Shown: positions 34,618-45,785 of the stretch, one piece after another
Layout: every line of letters begins with the position of its first letter
Position numbering within the stretch: the stretch's first letter is position 1
Assembly (NCBI GenBank): GCA_029891345.1
Contig: CM056999.1
Location: 30,996,418 to 31,060,417, forward strand
Reading direction: 5' to 3'
Source: Dryococelus australis
Taxonomy: Eukaryota > Arthropoda > Insecta > Phasmatodea > Phasmatidae
Length of the DNA stretch: 64,000 bases
Notes under the pieces: generated by a model
Told to the model about the DNA's origin: nothing
The model's database searches: none
Seen by the model: only the letters and a program-made list of their open reading frames with translations
Made by a program: the position numbers and the translations under genes

Positions 34618-35416
34618 CTAAGCTTTCTGGGCATGTGTGGTATGCGCTAGGGCTGCTAGCCGGATGTCCTCAGGTTGAGACATGTCAGTGGGTTCACTTT
34701 CCCACTGCCAGTCACCCGGTCGGTGTAAGCGTTGTCCCAGGAGTAGAATGCTCAGACTGGTGCCAACGGCTTCGTTTGTATGGCGTAAATGGGCAAATAG
34801 TATGGTAGGGATGTGCTTATCCCAATACTTATGATCGTTGCCCACACTGATACAAAGGTACTTCTTAATCTCCTGATTCCTCCGTTCAGTGGGGTTGGCT
34901 TGTGGATGGTAGGGAGGGGTAGTCCAGGTTTCTACACCCCACTCCTTAACAGGTGGTTTGCCATTGACTAGTGAACTGGGTGCCATTGTCCATCAGTATG
35001 GCTTTCGGACAGCCCCATTGAGCAAAAATATCTGCTTCCATCTTCTGCACGATTAGGGTGGCCTCTTAGATGGTAAAAGGAAATGCCTCTACCTATCTGG
35101 AAAATTAGTAGGTCACTACGAGGAGATAGCGATTTCCTTTCATGCTACGTGGATACAGGCCCATGAGATCGGCTGCAATTTGGGTCCATACCGTCTTGAG
35201 TCTCTGTGGTTTTGCGGTGGAAGAAGGAACCGGGTATGCTTTGCCGTGGCAGCACGTGATGCAGTTGCTAACGTACTGCCAGACATCGCAGTTTATTCCA
35301 TCCCAATTATACTGGGTTTTGATGTCCAATAGGTTTTCCCTCATACCCAGGTGACCAGTTTGGGCATGGTCGTGATGGTGTCTGCATATATCTGCTTGTA
35401 GCTGCGGTGCAACCAA
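34618..35416 (-). pseudogene. gypsy integrase relic
   Basis: Minus-strand integrase read from 35416 down. The N-terminal zinc-binding region shows ICRHHHD and HLGM, then YVSNCITCCHGK (HHCC). The core has AADLMG (first Asp) at about 35165, then, in another frame, MDNGTQF (second Asp) near 35000-34975, and PYHPQANPTERRNQEIK (Glu) near 34900. The order and spacing are those of a Ty3/gypsy integrase, which would insert element DNA into the genome. The frame breaks after VVTY (35105) and near 34986, so two frames are needed to follow it. The three catalytic acids themselves are retained. Confidence 0.85.
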
Positions 35417-35529
35417 GATCTTCCACGGTGTATTGGATTGTCCAATACTTATCCATACGTCATCCCGTAATGCGTATAGTTGGGGTTGTTCCTGTAGTAG
35501 GCGTCGGATATCGGGATCTTCCTCTTGGC

Positions 35530-36151
35530 TTAAAGTAACTTCTTGATGGTTGATCTGTAGTTGAAGGAGCCGGATTTGCTCTTCCGGACTTCTTTCAATC
35601 TGAGTTGGGAGGGGGGGGGGGACATTTTCTCCTCCTCCTCAGCTTTCTCCTCCAACATCGGGGAACGATACAGGGCGTCTGGCAGGTAATTTAACTTCCC
35701 TGGGCAATGTTGTACCTCAACGTCAAACTCAGTGAGGAACATGGCCCACTGGCCGAGCTTGGCCTTCTAACTCCAGGGTGCATGTAGCCATTGGAGGGCT
35801 TTAGAGTCCGTTCGCAGAATGAAGTGTTGCCCTTCGAGATAATACCAATATTTCTTCATGGCCGTTCTTCGAGATAATAACAATATTTCTTCATGACCGT
35901 TCTTCAAGATAGTACCGATATTTCTTCATGGCCCAGATAACGGCCAGACACTCCTGCTCATCAATGTCATAGCGCTGCTTGGTTACATTTAAGCCGGTTG
36001 ATGCATACGCTATCACATGGGGTTGTCCTCCTCCGTCTTGCTGGTAAAATACTGTCTCCAGGCCATTCTGACACGCGTCCGTTTGCAGTATTACGGGTTT
36101 GTCTCCCTGTGGCCGATGGAGTTGGTGGATATTCTTGAAGCTGTTCTTCAA
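35530..36151 (-). pseudogene. gypsy RNase H relic with 35-bp triplication
   Basis: Starts near 36151 with ILQTDACQNGLE (first Asp) and continues through VIAYAS and DEQECLAVIWAMKKYRYYLE (Glu). Between 35832 and 35935 a 35-bp unit (TTCGAGATAATA then TTTCTTCATG) is present three times, which shifts the frame twice exactly over the YRYYLE codons. Further down, MFLTEFDVEVQHCPGKLNYLPDAL (35742-35670) is the usual RNase H to integrase junction, with Asp-Ala-Leu in place of the common ADALSR. RNase H removes RNA from the RNA-DNA hybrid. The triplication is evidence of decay after insertion. Confidence 0.8.
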
Positions 36152-36202
36152 GTCAGAAAATGCTCATTGTTGTTCTGGGCCCCATCGCCAATAGGTGTCT
36201 TT

Positions 36203-36860
36203 CTAGAGAAGTGGGTGCAGTAAAGCCACGTATTCCGCAATGTTTGGAACGAAGTCTCGTAGCCAATTACACAGACCCGGGTACCGTCGTACTTGCAGCT
36301 TATTTGAAGGTTCTTGCAGCTTATTTGAAGGTTCTTCTGCTTCTTCGATTGCTTGTATTGAACTGTGTTGCTGGAAATTCCCTTCGGGCAATATGACATG
36401 TCTCAGATAATTGATTGATGTCTTGCCGAAGATGCTTTTAAATAGCTTACAAGTCATCCCATGTAATTCGAGCCTTTCCAATACTCATTGCAGATGGCCT
36501 AGATGCTCCTCCCAGCTGTTGGGGTATATTATTACATCGTCGAGATAAACAAAGCAGAACTCCCCAATGTAACCTGTTAGTACTTACCGACGACATTAAT
36601 TGTTGGAACGCTGCGGGGGCGTTTTTCAAGCCGAAAGGCATGACTCAAAATTGTAGGGTTTCGCCCTTGGGTGTCATAAAAGGTTGAATGTCCGGCAGGA
36701 CGGCAATCTGCCAGTATCCAGACTCCATGTCGAGAGCACTGAATATTTTGACCTTGCCAATATCTCGCAGGTTATGAGATAAGTCTATAGCTGGGGGAGC
36801 AATAGGGTGGGTGACTTCATTTAGCGATTTGTAATTCAGGTACCGTTACTACGTGCGAGT
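36203..36860 (-). pseudogene. gypsy reverse transcriptase relic
   Basis: Minus strand: FSALDMESGYWQ near 36740-36715, then MPFGLKNAPAAFQQLM (36641-36594), then FVYLDDVII visible only after a frame change near 36550, so the YLDD catalytic Asp pair is preserved. The downstream thumb and connection part carries a perfect 21-bp direct tandem duplication at 36292-36333 (CTTGCAGCTTATTTGAAGGTT), which adds residues without shifting the frame. Frame changes and stops interrupt the domain at least three times. It belongs to the same minus-strand element as the gag and integrase around it. Confidence 0.85.
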
Positions 36861-36879
36861 TATATGGTGAATTCGATGA

Positions 36880-37485
36880 TTCTATCCTCTGGTCCTTCAT
36901 GTCGATGACCTGTTCCATGATGAGGTCACTGCGACAAGCTGACACACTGTATGGCCGGTTGTAAACTGAAACATCAGTGGTAGGCCATATTTCATGTTGT
37001 ATGGACTGTGTTTGTCTTAATAGCCCTCCTTGTTCAAAGGCGCGGGAAGCAGTATGGCTGTTAATTGGAGGAACTCAGGTTCTTCAAGTTCACGATTAAG
37101 GTTCATTGGGTCGATGGGCATTGGTTTGGATGTTGTCTGGGTTTTGATCTCAGGTTACAGTTAATACGGTTGGTTTCTCCCTATTACACCCTATGTTGTC
37201 CGTGATCGAGAATGCATTGATGGCGGATAGGCTAAGGACATCCCAGTATTATAGATTTCGACATGGTTGGTGAAACAATAAATTTGGTTGGGGTTTTAAT
37301 GTTTTTAATTTTTATAGTCAATGTAATTCCGCCGATTACTTCCAGAGTGGCATCGGGTTGCGCCATTCTTACCACTTTGTTTTGTGGTCGGAGTTTAGCA
37401 AGCTGGTTTGACGTTTACAACTTTCGTCTAATGAAATTCCTGGTAGCCGCAGTCAAGTAAGGCTAGTACCCTATCGCTGTTGACC
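36880..37485 (-). pseudogene. gypsy protease region relic
   Basis: An aspartic-protease-like LLDCGYQEF occurs at about 37462-37436, with Cys where the family has Ser or Thr (D-S/T-G). It is followed downstream by ATLEVIGGITL and SIILGCP, matching the flap-to-ILG part of retroviral-type proteases. It lies between gag and RT as expected. The domain is split by stops and frame changes. The Asp itself remains, but the DCG triplet would be unusual for an active enzyme. Confidence 0.6.
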
Positions 37486-37519
37486 TCCATCTCTATGTGT
37501 GGAGCTATAGGAACCGATG

Positions 37520-38345
37520 TTTCCTCACTTAATCCCTGAAGGATGGGCCCTTGTACACCAGGGGTGGTGGCCCACTTCGTGCGTCGGCATTTCCCGACTT
37601 GGTTTCAGGAGTTGGTTTTCCAGCTGGTCAATGTGGGTTGTTTGTCGACGTGGTGCCAATGCGGTTTGGTGGAACAACAGCTCCTTTCGGCTTCCGCAGA
37701 CAGAACCAGCATTTAGGTACGAAGACCATACAAGGGGTTGTGGTTGGTACGCCTTTAGAAGGGGCAACAGGTGGCGTTCGTACCTCAGGTGACACGGTGG
37801 AGACTGGTTTTTCGAAGCTCGAGTGGGCGGCAAAATTTTGCTCGGCTTCTCGAGCTCTATTGACTAATTCATCCAAGGTTATGAGTCTTGCTGTCAGTAG
37901 TACGTTCCGGAGATTTGGTAATAACATTCGGCCAATTGAGCGCACTGTGGCAGCTTCATTGACTCCTAGGAATACCCACCGAAACATTTGTTATTTTCTT
38001 CATATGAAAATTTCTGCTTCTTTGTCGAGTACCTGGGTCTGGATATAGAACTGTGTGGTTAGCCTAGCCAACACCTCCTCTCCAGTGAACTCTACCGCTA
38101 TACAGTTACTGAACTGTTTCCGTTCTGTTAAAAATTCCCCGTACCGTTCCCACCATATGAGGGTGAGGCCCTTTAAATGAAGTTGAGCCTGGTACAACCC
38201 ATTGTTTTGGCAGTAGGTAGGTTTCTTTAAATTCCTTCTCGCATTCCTGGGTGAATTCAACGGGGTCTTCGTGTGGGCGACCTGCAGAATCAGTTATTTG
38301 TATGTTGTCTCTGCCCGTAGATGGGTGGCCAGGTGCTGTTCCAGG
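37520..38345 (-). pseudogene. gypsy gag relic (lineage 1, copy 3)
   Basis: Minus-strand gag: EDPVEF then CEKEFKETY, a WWERYGEFLTER block, LARLTTQFYIQTQ, DKEAEIFI, RWVFLGVNEAATVRSIGRML and LITLDELVNRAREAEQNF, then a partial knuckle KCWFCLRKPKG near 37700. The motif order matches the gag relics at the left edge and at 10508-11340. The 5' end is not intact: from about 38482 outward the sequence belongs to the terminal repeat of a different element, which therefore interrupts or truncates the gag leader. Frame changes occur near 38100 and 37990. Confidence 0.75.
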
Positions 38346-38481
38346 TTGGATATATATCCGGGAAAGGCTGGACCTATGGGAGTGTAAGATGCGTTTCCTT
38401 TGATATCTCTCACACTGGTATGCCCTGACGGGCATAGACACGCGTCCGTCGGGCCACCCAATGCATAGGTGGTGATACGGC

Positions 38482-39786
38482 TCATTGCAAAGAGAAGACT
38501 TAGGGCTATTAAGAATGTCACTAAAAATAAACAAAATGTTATTTTATATATCTTCTACATCGACATGAAAGTTGATCTTAAAACTGACTTTTTTTTCTAT
38601 TTTCAACTCCTACTTTCTTCTCAAATTAAAAAAAAAACACAATGAAACCTTGAGGCAAGTAAGTCTACATGGAGTACTTTGCAAAAAATTTCAATCAATC
38701 ACTTCTGGGTAAAAAAATTACTTAAAGTTGGTGTTTTTGAAAAAAAATCTATATTTTTGAGAAGCTATATAAAAAAAAAGGGAAAGTGCAAAAATTCTGA
38801 ATATTTGGCAAAACATTGCTATTGTGACCCTTAACACGCCATTAAAATCCCTGGGTGTTTTTTTAATCAGTTTATTTTCTGTAGCTGACCAAAAATGCAA
38901 AATAAAATTCAATTGTAGTAATCAAGTTAAATTAATTGTTGATCATTATTATGCTACCTAGTAATTTATTTGTCACTTATTTGGCATTTGGAGTTAAATC
39001 TGCAGTAAATTATGTATTGACAAGTAAGTGTCTTGTGAAATCAATTTACAAGAATCACAGAATTTTACATAAATGAAAATTAAACTTACATGGCATTTTC
39101 TTCTGTGGTTGAAATAGTTAGTAAACTCAATTCTTCACTTAGTTTTGGATTAATGTTATGACATCTTCCAGTTGTGGCCAAACTTAATTCAATGGGGGGA
39201 AACAACATGTAAAATATGATTTTCCTTGATCCAGACTTTATCACTGGATGTGAGTTTGAAAGATGTGTTAGGGCCTGCAGGAAGGAAAAACATTACAAAG
39301 TATTCTCTTTGGTCAGCTGAAATGTCTTCCACCTTCCCTAGCCACCAGTGTGAATCGTAAACACAAGCTACATAGTCTTTTAGTTTCACATCTAATCTTT
39401 TGAATTCTTCCTGAATAAAACAAACTTGATGGTCACCTTAGTTTCACTTACTGGGATGAAAGCATGTAAATCTCTAACTTTTGCTTTGGAAAACCCTCAA
39501 TATCTTTGTCTGATACATACAAGAAATTTATTCAAGTTATATTTTCTGAACAGTAGTTAAACATCTGGAGAGGAGTGGTTATTGGTTCCGCGTTCACACG
39601 CTGCAGGCTAACTTAGGGAATTATTCTTTTTTCATAGTGTTTTTTTTATTTGGGAAGTAGGAGTTGAATATAAAGAGAGTCAGTTTCAAGATCAACATTC
39701 ATGTCGATGTAGAAGACATATAAAATAACGTTCTGATTATTTTTATTGACATTCTTAATAGTTCTAAGTCTCCTCTTTGCAATGAC
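38482..39786. mobile_element. unclassified DNA element with about 165-bp inverted termini
   Basis: Left arm 38482 to about 38650 and right arm about 39620-39786 are inverse complements at high identity. Both contain TCATTGCAAAGAG-AGACTTAG, CTATTAAGAATGTCA, TTCTACATCGACATGAA and TTCAACTCCTACTT. The 1.3-kb body is AT-rich and holds a splice-bounded minus-strand exon (39090-39410). The outer left boundary falls where recognisable gypsy gag ends, so the element either inserted into the gypsy 5' region or lies against it. No target duplication was identified and no transposase is recognised, so the superfamily is open. Confidence 0.75.
39090..39410 (-). pseudogene. internal exon encoding a Tudor/SH3-like module in the long-TIR element
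   Basis: Bounded by an acceptor (TGTTTTATTCAG|GAAG) at 39411/39410 and a donor (GCCAT|GTAAGT) at 39090/39089. It encodes LKDYVACVYDSHWWLGKV, then EYFVMFFLPAGP, DKVWIKENHIL, the pattern of a small beta-barrel of Tudor or SH3 type (a hydrophobic strand, W-x-G-x-V, an aromatic-rich strand). One frameshift near 39190 separates it from the C-terminal ATTGRCHNI segment, which is also open to the donor. Such modules occur in proteins of uncharacterised metazoan transposons. The exact family is not identified, and no other exon of the gene is recognised between the terminal repeats. Confidence 0.55.
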
Positions 39787-42700
39787 ATCTCATATGACTT
39801 TGTAGCTTTTATAGTTATTAAGATATTAAACAAAAAGTAAAGGCTCGAAAATATATATTTTGCCACATGGTGGTGGCCATATTGGTCTGTAAAAGCAATA
39901 TGGTGGCAGATAAAAATCTATAGTTTCGGGTTTGCACTTTTGGAATATGTACTTTTCATGTGATAAAATTTCAAATTTTTTCAAAATGGGTCAGCAATGA
40001 CCCTTGGGTGATTTTCCATGGAATGACTCGTGGGAGGTAGAATGAAATTGTTTTGAGGGTTAAAATGTTTGTTTTAATTGTAATGAGTAAGGATAACTAG
40101 ATGGTACCTTGTTCTTCCCCAAAACTATTTATTAAAGACTACTAAGGATATTAACGATAGGGACACCAGATTATGTAAGGCCGAAGACCTACCAATTTTC
40201 TGTAACCTAAGCGAAAGGGACTATTTGTGGTTGTGTTCTTGATATTATTTCGTCCCTGATACTTGTTCCCTATGTTTTCAGTAAGAATGTTGTACCAAAA
40301 AGTGAGTGGCTCATCGTGCAGCAGCTGGTGATGGTTTCTGCTGTCTTGGAGTCGCCAAGACCGTGTGGTCTCGCTGCAAATCTTGACGTGGACAAGGGTG
40401 CTACTAGCGGCAAAACACTTCAAGTTGTTGGCACAAGAGTCTATCAAGTTATTGTACACCTAATTAATTTGTTTTTATATGTATCATACTTAACCGTTCT
40501 TTCAAACCCTGGAACAGTGATGTATAAATATGAAGTAAATGGGGAATATATATATATATAAAGAGCTGAAATGTAAAAAGGGATCCCAGTACATGGGATA
40601 TATGTCTAGTATTAGTTCTCTTTGATTATTAGTTTGTAGGAACTTAGAGGTTCCTGTAGGAATACAGTGGATCTTTGCAATCTGAGAAAGATTGGCTGGA
40701 AGTTGTGAGAGGACAGTGCAGATTTATTGACCCTCGCTTTAAAATATCACTCTCTGTAAAACTTAACATTTAATTGTACCTTTAATTTATCTGTAAGACA
40801 TTGGGCTTGATTATTGCCGTCATGATTGTGTAACATATGAAAAAAAGTACTGTTTGCTTAGTATATATAATGATAAATGGTCAGTGTACTTGTACCAATA
40901 TAACAATTTTGGAGTTTTGTATTTGTGGGGGTCCACAAATCTGTATGAGGCGGCAAATGTTATGACACGAATTTTGGGGTTAAAATTTTTTTTTTATGAT
41001 TTTGAGTTCAAGTAAGCTTTTTTGTTAAGTGTGATGTCTATGTTTAGATGCCCTAGATTTTACGACAGTAGGAAGTTCCCTATCCTTTTGTTTTTTGTTA
41101 AGATTTGATAGGCCTACCCTTAAATAAGTTTTCCTTTTGTATTTTCATATGGCATTCCCTTCCTTGGAGGTTAGGATAGGGATTTGGGCTGTTTTGGTTA
41201 CGTAAAGCCCTCCTTGTTACTAGTTAATTTGGTTTGATAAAGAAACTCGTGTTGCCTTTTTCATTTTTTTAGAAGTAATGAGGTGATAAATAATTTCATG
41301 ATTGTTTAGTTCAAAATGTGTTTGTGAGAAAGTCAGTTTCATAGGCGTGGCCTTAAACTAGATGTCTAAGTTTGAGTTGGGAAGATAACTTATAGTGTGT
41401 TTTGAATTAATTCCTTTAAATATAAAGTTTTCTTGTTTGGACAGAAAGATATTCTTAATTTGCCCACTTTGTTTCTTTTTTTTTTTTTTTAAGGTTAGAT
41501 CAGTTAAGTTATAGTGGAATTAAATTAGGAAGCAGTTACTTTACCATTTTTTTTTCGTTTAGAATAAAGACTTTGTATTTTTTTTTTACTGCAGAGATTC
41601 TTTAGGAACTGAGGTCACTCGCTACTTTTTAATCTTGAAAGCATTTCATCACCACTTGAATCAGCAGGCTTCTCCTGAAGCGCTGGAGGTTGGCTGTATT
41701 TTTCTCGGCAAGGCGTGAGTTATTATCCCTCTTTCAGCACTTTGTTAGAATTGTTATCTTCTGCTCGTTCAAAGCAATGAGCGCAGCTGCAAGCAGTGTC
41801 AACGATATCCCTGGTAATAGCTGAGGAGTTCACTTTGCCGCTAAGCAATAAGGACTGTTCGAGGAAAGTGGGAGTGGATGGCAAGGTATCAAGGTATCGA
41901 TTAGCCCACTATGGCATCTGCCGCACTCGTGATGTCAGGGGAGGCAGCTGTGTGTGATGAGGTCACGGACGATGAACGGGCTAACAAGGAGAGGCATGAG
42001 TGGGACAGCGGCAGTCGAGGTCGTGCAGCTGCTGCGAGCAGTCGCAGATGATGCGGCTGGTGGGCGGCCTGGCAGACGGCCGTGACGGCACATGGTCACT
42101 ATGAGTATGGGGTAAAACTGTAGTGTGGTGAGTGGTCAGGTCGTTCTTCCCTGCTGTGGGAAGAATGGCCCTGGCCAGGCTTTCAGTAGGTCTAGGGTTA
42201 CAGTAAGTTTTTTAATAAATAGTTGTCAGTTGCTTGAAGATGATGTACGACGTCCGATGCAAGGTAAGAGGGTGTGTAGAGAGACGTGGGCTGCAACTCT
42301 ATAGGTAATTATGCTATATTCATTAGCACTGGCCGAGGGGCCATCGGGGTTAGGTTTCTTAAGGTTTACATAAATTAACTACTTGGGAAGGAACCTTCAT
42401 TTTTTTTGTAGTAGTATTGTTTTTCAGACCTCTTGAGAAAGAATGAAATGTAAGGTGATGGGTATCAGTAGTGCCTGGTTTGTAGCTTGCGCCACAGGTT
42501 GTTGGGTTCGTCGGTGGTGGAGTTGTGGTGGTACTACTGCACTGATTGAAACCGAGGTCTAGGTTCTGTTCCTCGATTATTTTTCATTTGACAGGTTCCT
42601 CTCTAAAACTATTTTTTTTTTTTTTTGAGTATTTTAAAGTCGTTTGACCCTTTTCCCTGGTTTCTAAATTAAATCTTATTGACATTCCTTTAAACCTTAG

Positions 42701-43829
42701 TTAATTACCCTGGCCAATCTATATATAAACTATAAGCACTCATAAGCAAAGTAGCTTTTAATTTTTTTTTTTGTTGTGCGATTTTCATTTAAGACCTAGG
42801 GGACAAATGGTTAAGCAAATTTTTAATCTTTCGATGCACAGATCCTACATAATTTTGGTTAAGGTATCTTCACATTGAGAATGGTTTCCTGTTAGTCCTT
42901 CAGCTAATTTGATTATACCTTGTAAGGGGACTGTCTACCCCCATTATATTTGAAGTTAACTGTTTGTTTATACTCACCTCTGGGTGAGCTACACCAGTGA
43001 GAAGGGCATCCTGTTAGCCCCACAGTAAATTCTGTTTCTTGTTTTTCTCACTTCTTAATTCAAACACTGGATAAGCCAGCGAGTTTCCTGTATATAGTTT
43101 TTTTTACTGGGATTTTGTGTGTTTTGCTATTAATAATTATGTTTATTTGTTTTGAATATAAACCTCTATTTTTTATATTACTTTCTTTTTGCACGTTGTT
43201 AAGGATACCCCCCTTTTTTTTTGTTTTTGCAGATCTCACACACCACCGATAAACTTAGGAGCATAGTATTTAGGCTCTGAGTGCCTATTAACAGGTAGCT
43301 TAGTCTACTTTATTAGTATTTACCTTGATGCATTGTTTAGGTGTCAGACCCATGAAGTGGTCGCGGAATCCTCTCGCTCCCTGAGCGAGTAAACACAACC
43401 CCCCCCCCCCCCCCCAACTCTTTCCCTTAAACTCTTTCCACGCCCCCTTCTTTTCCCTACTCGCTATCTTTTGGTTGAAATGAGCCTTTTTCTGATAAGT
43501 GGTTAAGGTACAGGTTATCGTGCTGGCTCTGCTGAGTAAACGTTACAGCATGTGGTGGAGGCTTCGCAGGTTAGATAGAGTAGTGTTGGCTCATTTTTCT
43601 ATTTTTGTGAATCTAAATGTTATCCTTCCCTCCCCTTCCTCACCCCTACCTCATCCCTTCCCGTAACATTTGGAGTAGTAGCTGCGTAGTTTCCTTGGTT
43701 AGTTACTCCTGGAGACCACACTTACCATCCACCCCGTAATAATAGTAATGATGAGAAGTTGACAAGTTCAAGGAGACATTTCATGATAAGCAATGCACTT
43801 AAAAGCATAAGTAGTTTGCATTAAGGGTT
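39787..43829. other. T-rich and T/G-rich stretch with GC-rich patches, no gene
   Basis: No domain recognised on either strand. A patch at 41640-42140 is GC-rich with broken frames. A 17-base cytosine run lies at 43399-43415. The T/G-rich part (about 40960-41600) plus the GC-rich patch may be leader or LTR of the gypsy relic that starts at 43830, but no second copy could be aligned. Confidence 0.4.
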
Positions 43830-45130
43830 AGTGCAGGAACTAACCCTAAATTCATTAAACCGAAAAGGGTACCATTTGCATTTCAAACTACAGTTGAACT
43901 GGAGATTTAAATTCTTGAAAAGGAAGGTATGGTTACGAACAGTGATTGGGGTGTTCACCTAATACATGTGTTAAAGCCTGACAGTATTGGGGTTTGTGCT
44001 AAGTATAAGATTAATGGTTTTCCGGAGGAGATAAGGCACTCTATCTTTACGGTGGAAGAATTATTTGTTGCCTTGCAAGGAGGTGAATATTTCACACAAA
44101 TTTATTTGTCCAATGCATGTCTAACTGCAGAACAGACGAGGAAACAGGCAAATTATTGGCATAGAGTACTCAAAGGTATATTTGTGGTAAACAGGCTACC
44201 GTTTGGAGTAAAGCCAGCCAGTGCTACTTTTCAAAGGGTCATTAAGGAAAAGCAATTAGATTGTACGGGCACAGTACCCTAGACAATATTATCCTGACAG
44301 GAGCAATCAAAGCAGACATTTGGAGAACCTGAGTCAAAAATTTAACGATGCTGGGTTTAAGCTCAGCAAGGACAAATTTAGATTTTTGGATGTGGTCAGA
44401 TATTTGGGGCATATTATTGATTTTTAAAAATATTCACAAGGACCCCAGAAAAGTAGCGGCAGTCAGGGAGGCACCACGTTCCTCAGATGTCAAGTCAAAG
44501 CATTTTTAGGCACAAACTACTATCAAAAGTTAATTCCCAGGTTATCACATCCATGTTGTGCCCATTATACAAATTGTTAAAGAAGGTATTTATGATGGCG
44601 AAGGAAGCTGTCCTTCCCCTGCAGGTACCAGTACATATTGTGACTGGTCCACGCGTTAAGCTAACATGTGATGCTTCAGCAAAGGGTGTAGCTGCTACGC
44701 TGACCCACATTTTTCCTGATGGGGTAGAAAATCTGATAAAGTTTGCATTCAGGGTCTTATCCTGTACCTAGTGTAACAATTTGGTAATTCAAAAAGAAGC
44801 ATTGGCTGTATACTCGGTAGTGAAAAAATTAGCACAATATATGATTTTGTGTTAGAATCTGACCATAAGCCTTTGATAGCTATCTTTGATGAGTATAAAG
44901 GTATTCCAGCTAGAGTAGCGGGAAGGCTACAGTGATGGACCGTATTTTCATCTGGATTTGAGTACTCTTTTAAACATGTAAAGGACATGTGCAATGTTCC
45001 CCCGATTGATTGTCTCTGTTACCAATATTGAAGGTGGGTTGGGCAAACGAGAACCAGTAGAGAGTGAATATTGTCACGAAGTCAAAAATTCACCCCTGCA
45101 GGTTTTTTCTTTTGTTGAGATTGATGTCAA
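43830..45130 (+). pseudogene. Ty3/gypsy RT and RNase H relic
   Basis: Starts with a KRVPFAFQTTVE block at about 43860. RT continues with ICAKYKINGF, a degenerate FTQIYLSNACL where the family has S-x-LD-x-x-x-A-Y, and NRLPFGVKPASATFQR (about 44190-44235). The catalytic YxDD reads as YLDN after one inserted base (44275 onward): the second Asp is Asn, a G-to-A change at a CpG. RNase H follows from about 44600, with LTCDASAKGVAATL (Asp kept), then ESDHKPLIAIFDE and CNVPPIDCL. Several stops and frame changes. No gag, protease or integrase is recognisable on either side. Confidence 0.85.
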
Positions 45131-45785
45131 GTCGTGATTTTACATTTGTTGACATTTTTGGCAGTTTGCATAGTCATTATTTTTGAGGTTTTATATTTTT
45201 TGTTCGGATGAGGGCCATTACTTGTGTTTTTAGACAGTTTTCTAATAAATTTTTTGGTTGTGATTAAGTTTTGAGTAATTTGGTTTTGGTTAGTGTTGTT
45301 TAATTTTGGACCCTTTTTGGCAGTTAAATGTTAGTTGCGATTTTTGTTTGTAGTAAATTTAGTTTTATTTCAATTAAGTTGCTCACCCATCTTATAGCCA
45401 GATGGATTGGTTAGGGACCTTAGGATAGCTCGGGGTTCTTACGCTCATGCATCGCGGCCATGGAGTTGGTGGTAACCTGGGCTTTCATTCCGCCAGTCCA
45501 GATAATGGAGATGTGCATGTGGGCCGTGACTGACCGGAGCGTGAGCACAGCAAAAGTGGACGGCAATATGGTGGAGTGATGCATGAAATCGCAGAGATGC
45601 GCACAGCATTAAGGATAGTCGTGCATGGCTCTAGGGCACCTATGGGGTAGGGAATAAGGAGGCTGAAGCTCCGCGGGGTGAGGCGGGGGTTGACGTTAGC
45701 GGAGTTTTTCGCTGACGTCCTGGCCACAGTGACGTAGTAGCTTGAGGACACACAGAACACAAGGATGTGTGGTCGCGAGAGAGTC
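45131..45785. other. T/G-rich then GC-rich stretch between gypsy and hAT relics
   Basis: Probably 3' sequence of the gypsy relic or its LTR, joined to the truncated left end of the hAT element. A GC-rich block (45420-45780) has open frames on the minus strand that I do not recognise. Confidence 0.35.

Noticed and set aside
40960-45780. LTR pair around the 43.8-kb gypsy relic
   Set aside because: Similar T/G-rich then GC-rich composition occurs on both sides, but I could not align any stretch of the two sides.
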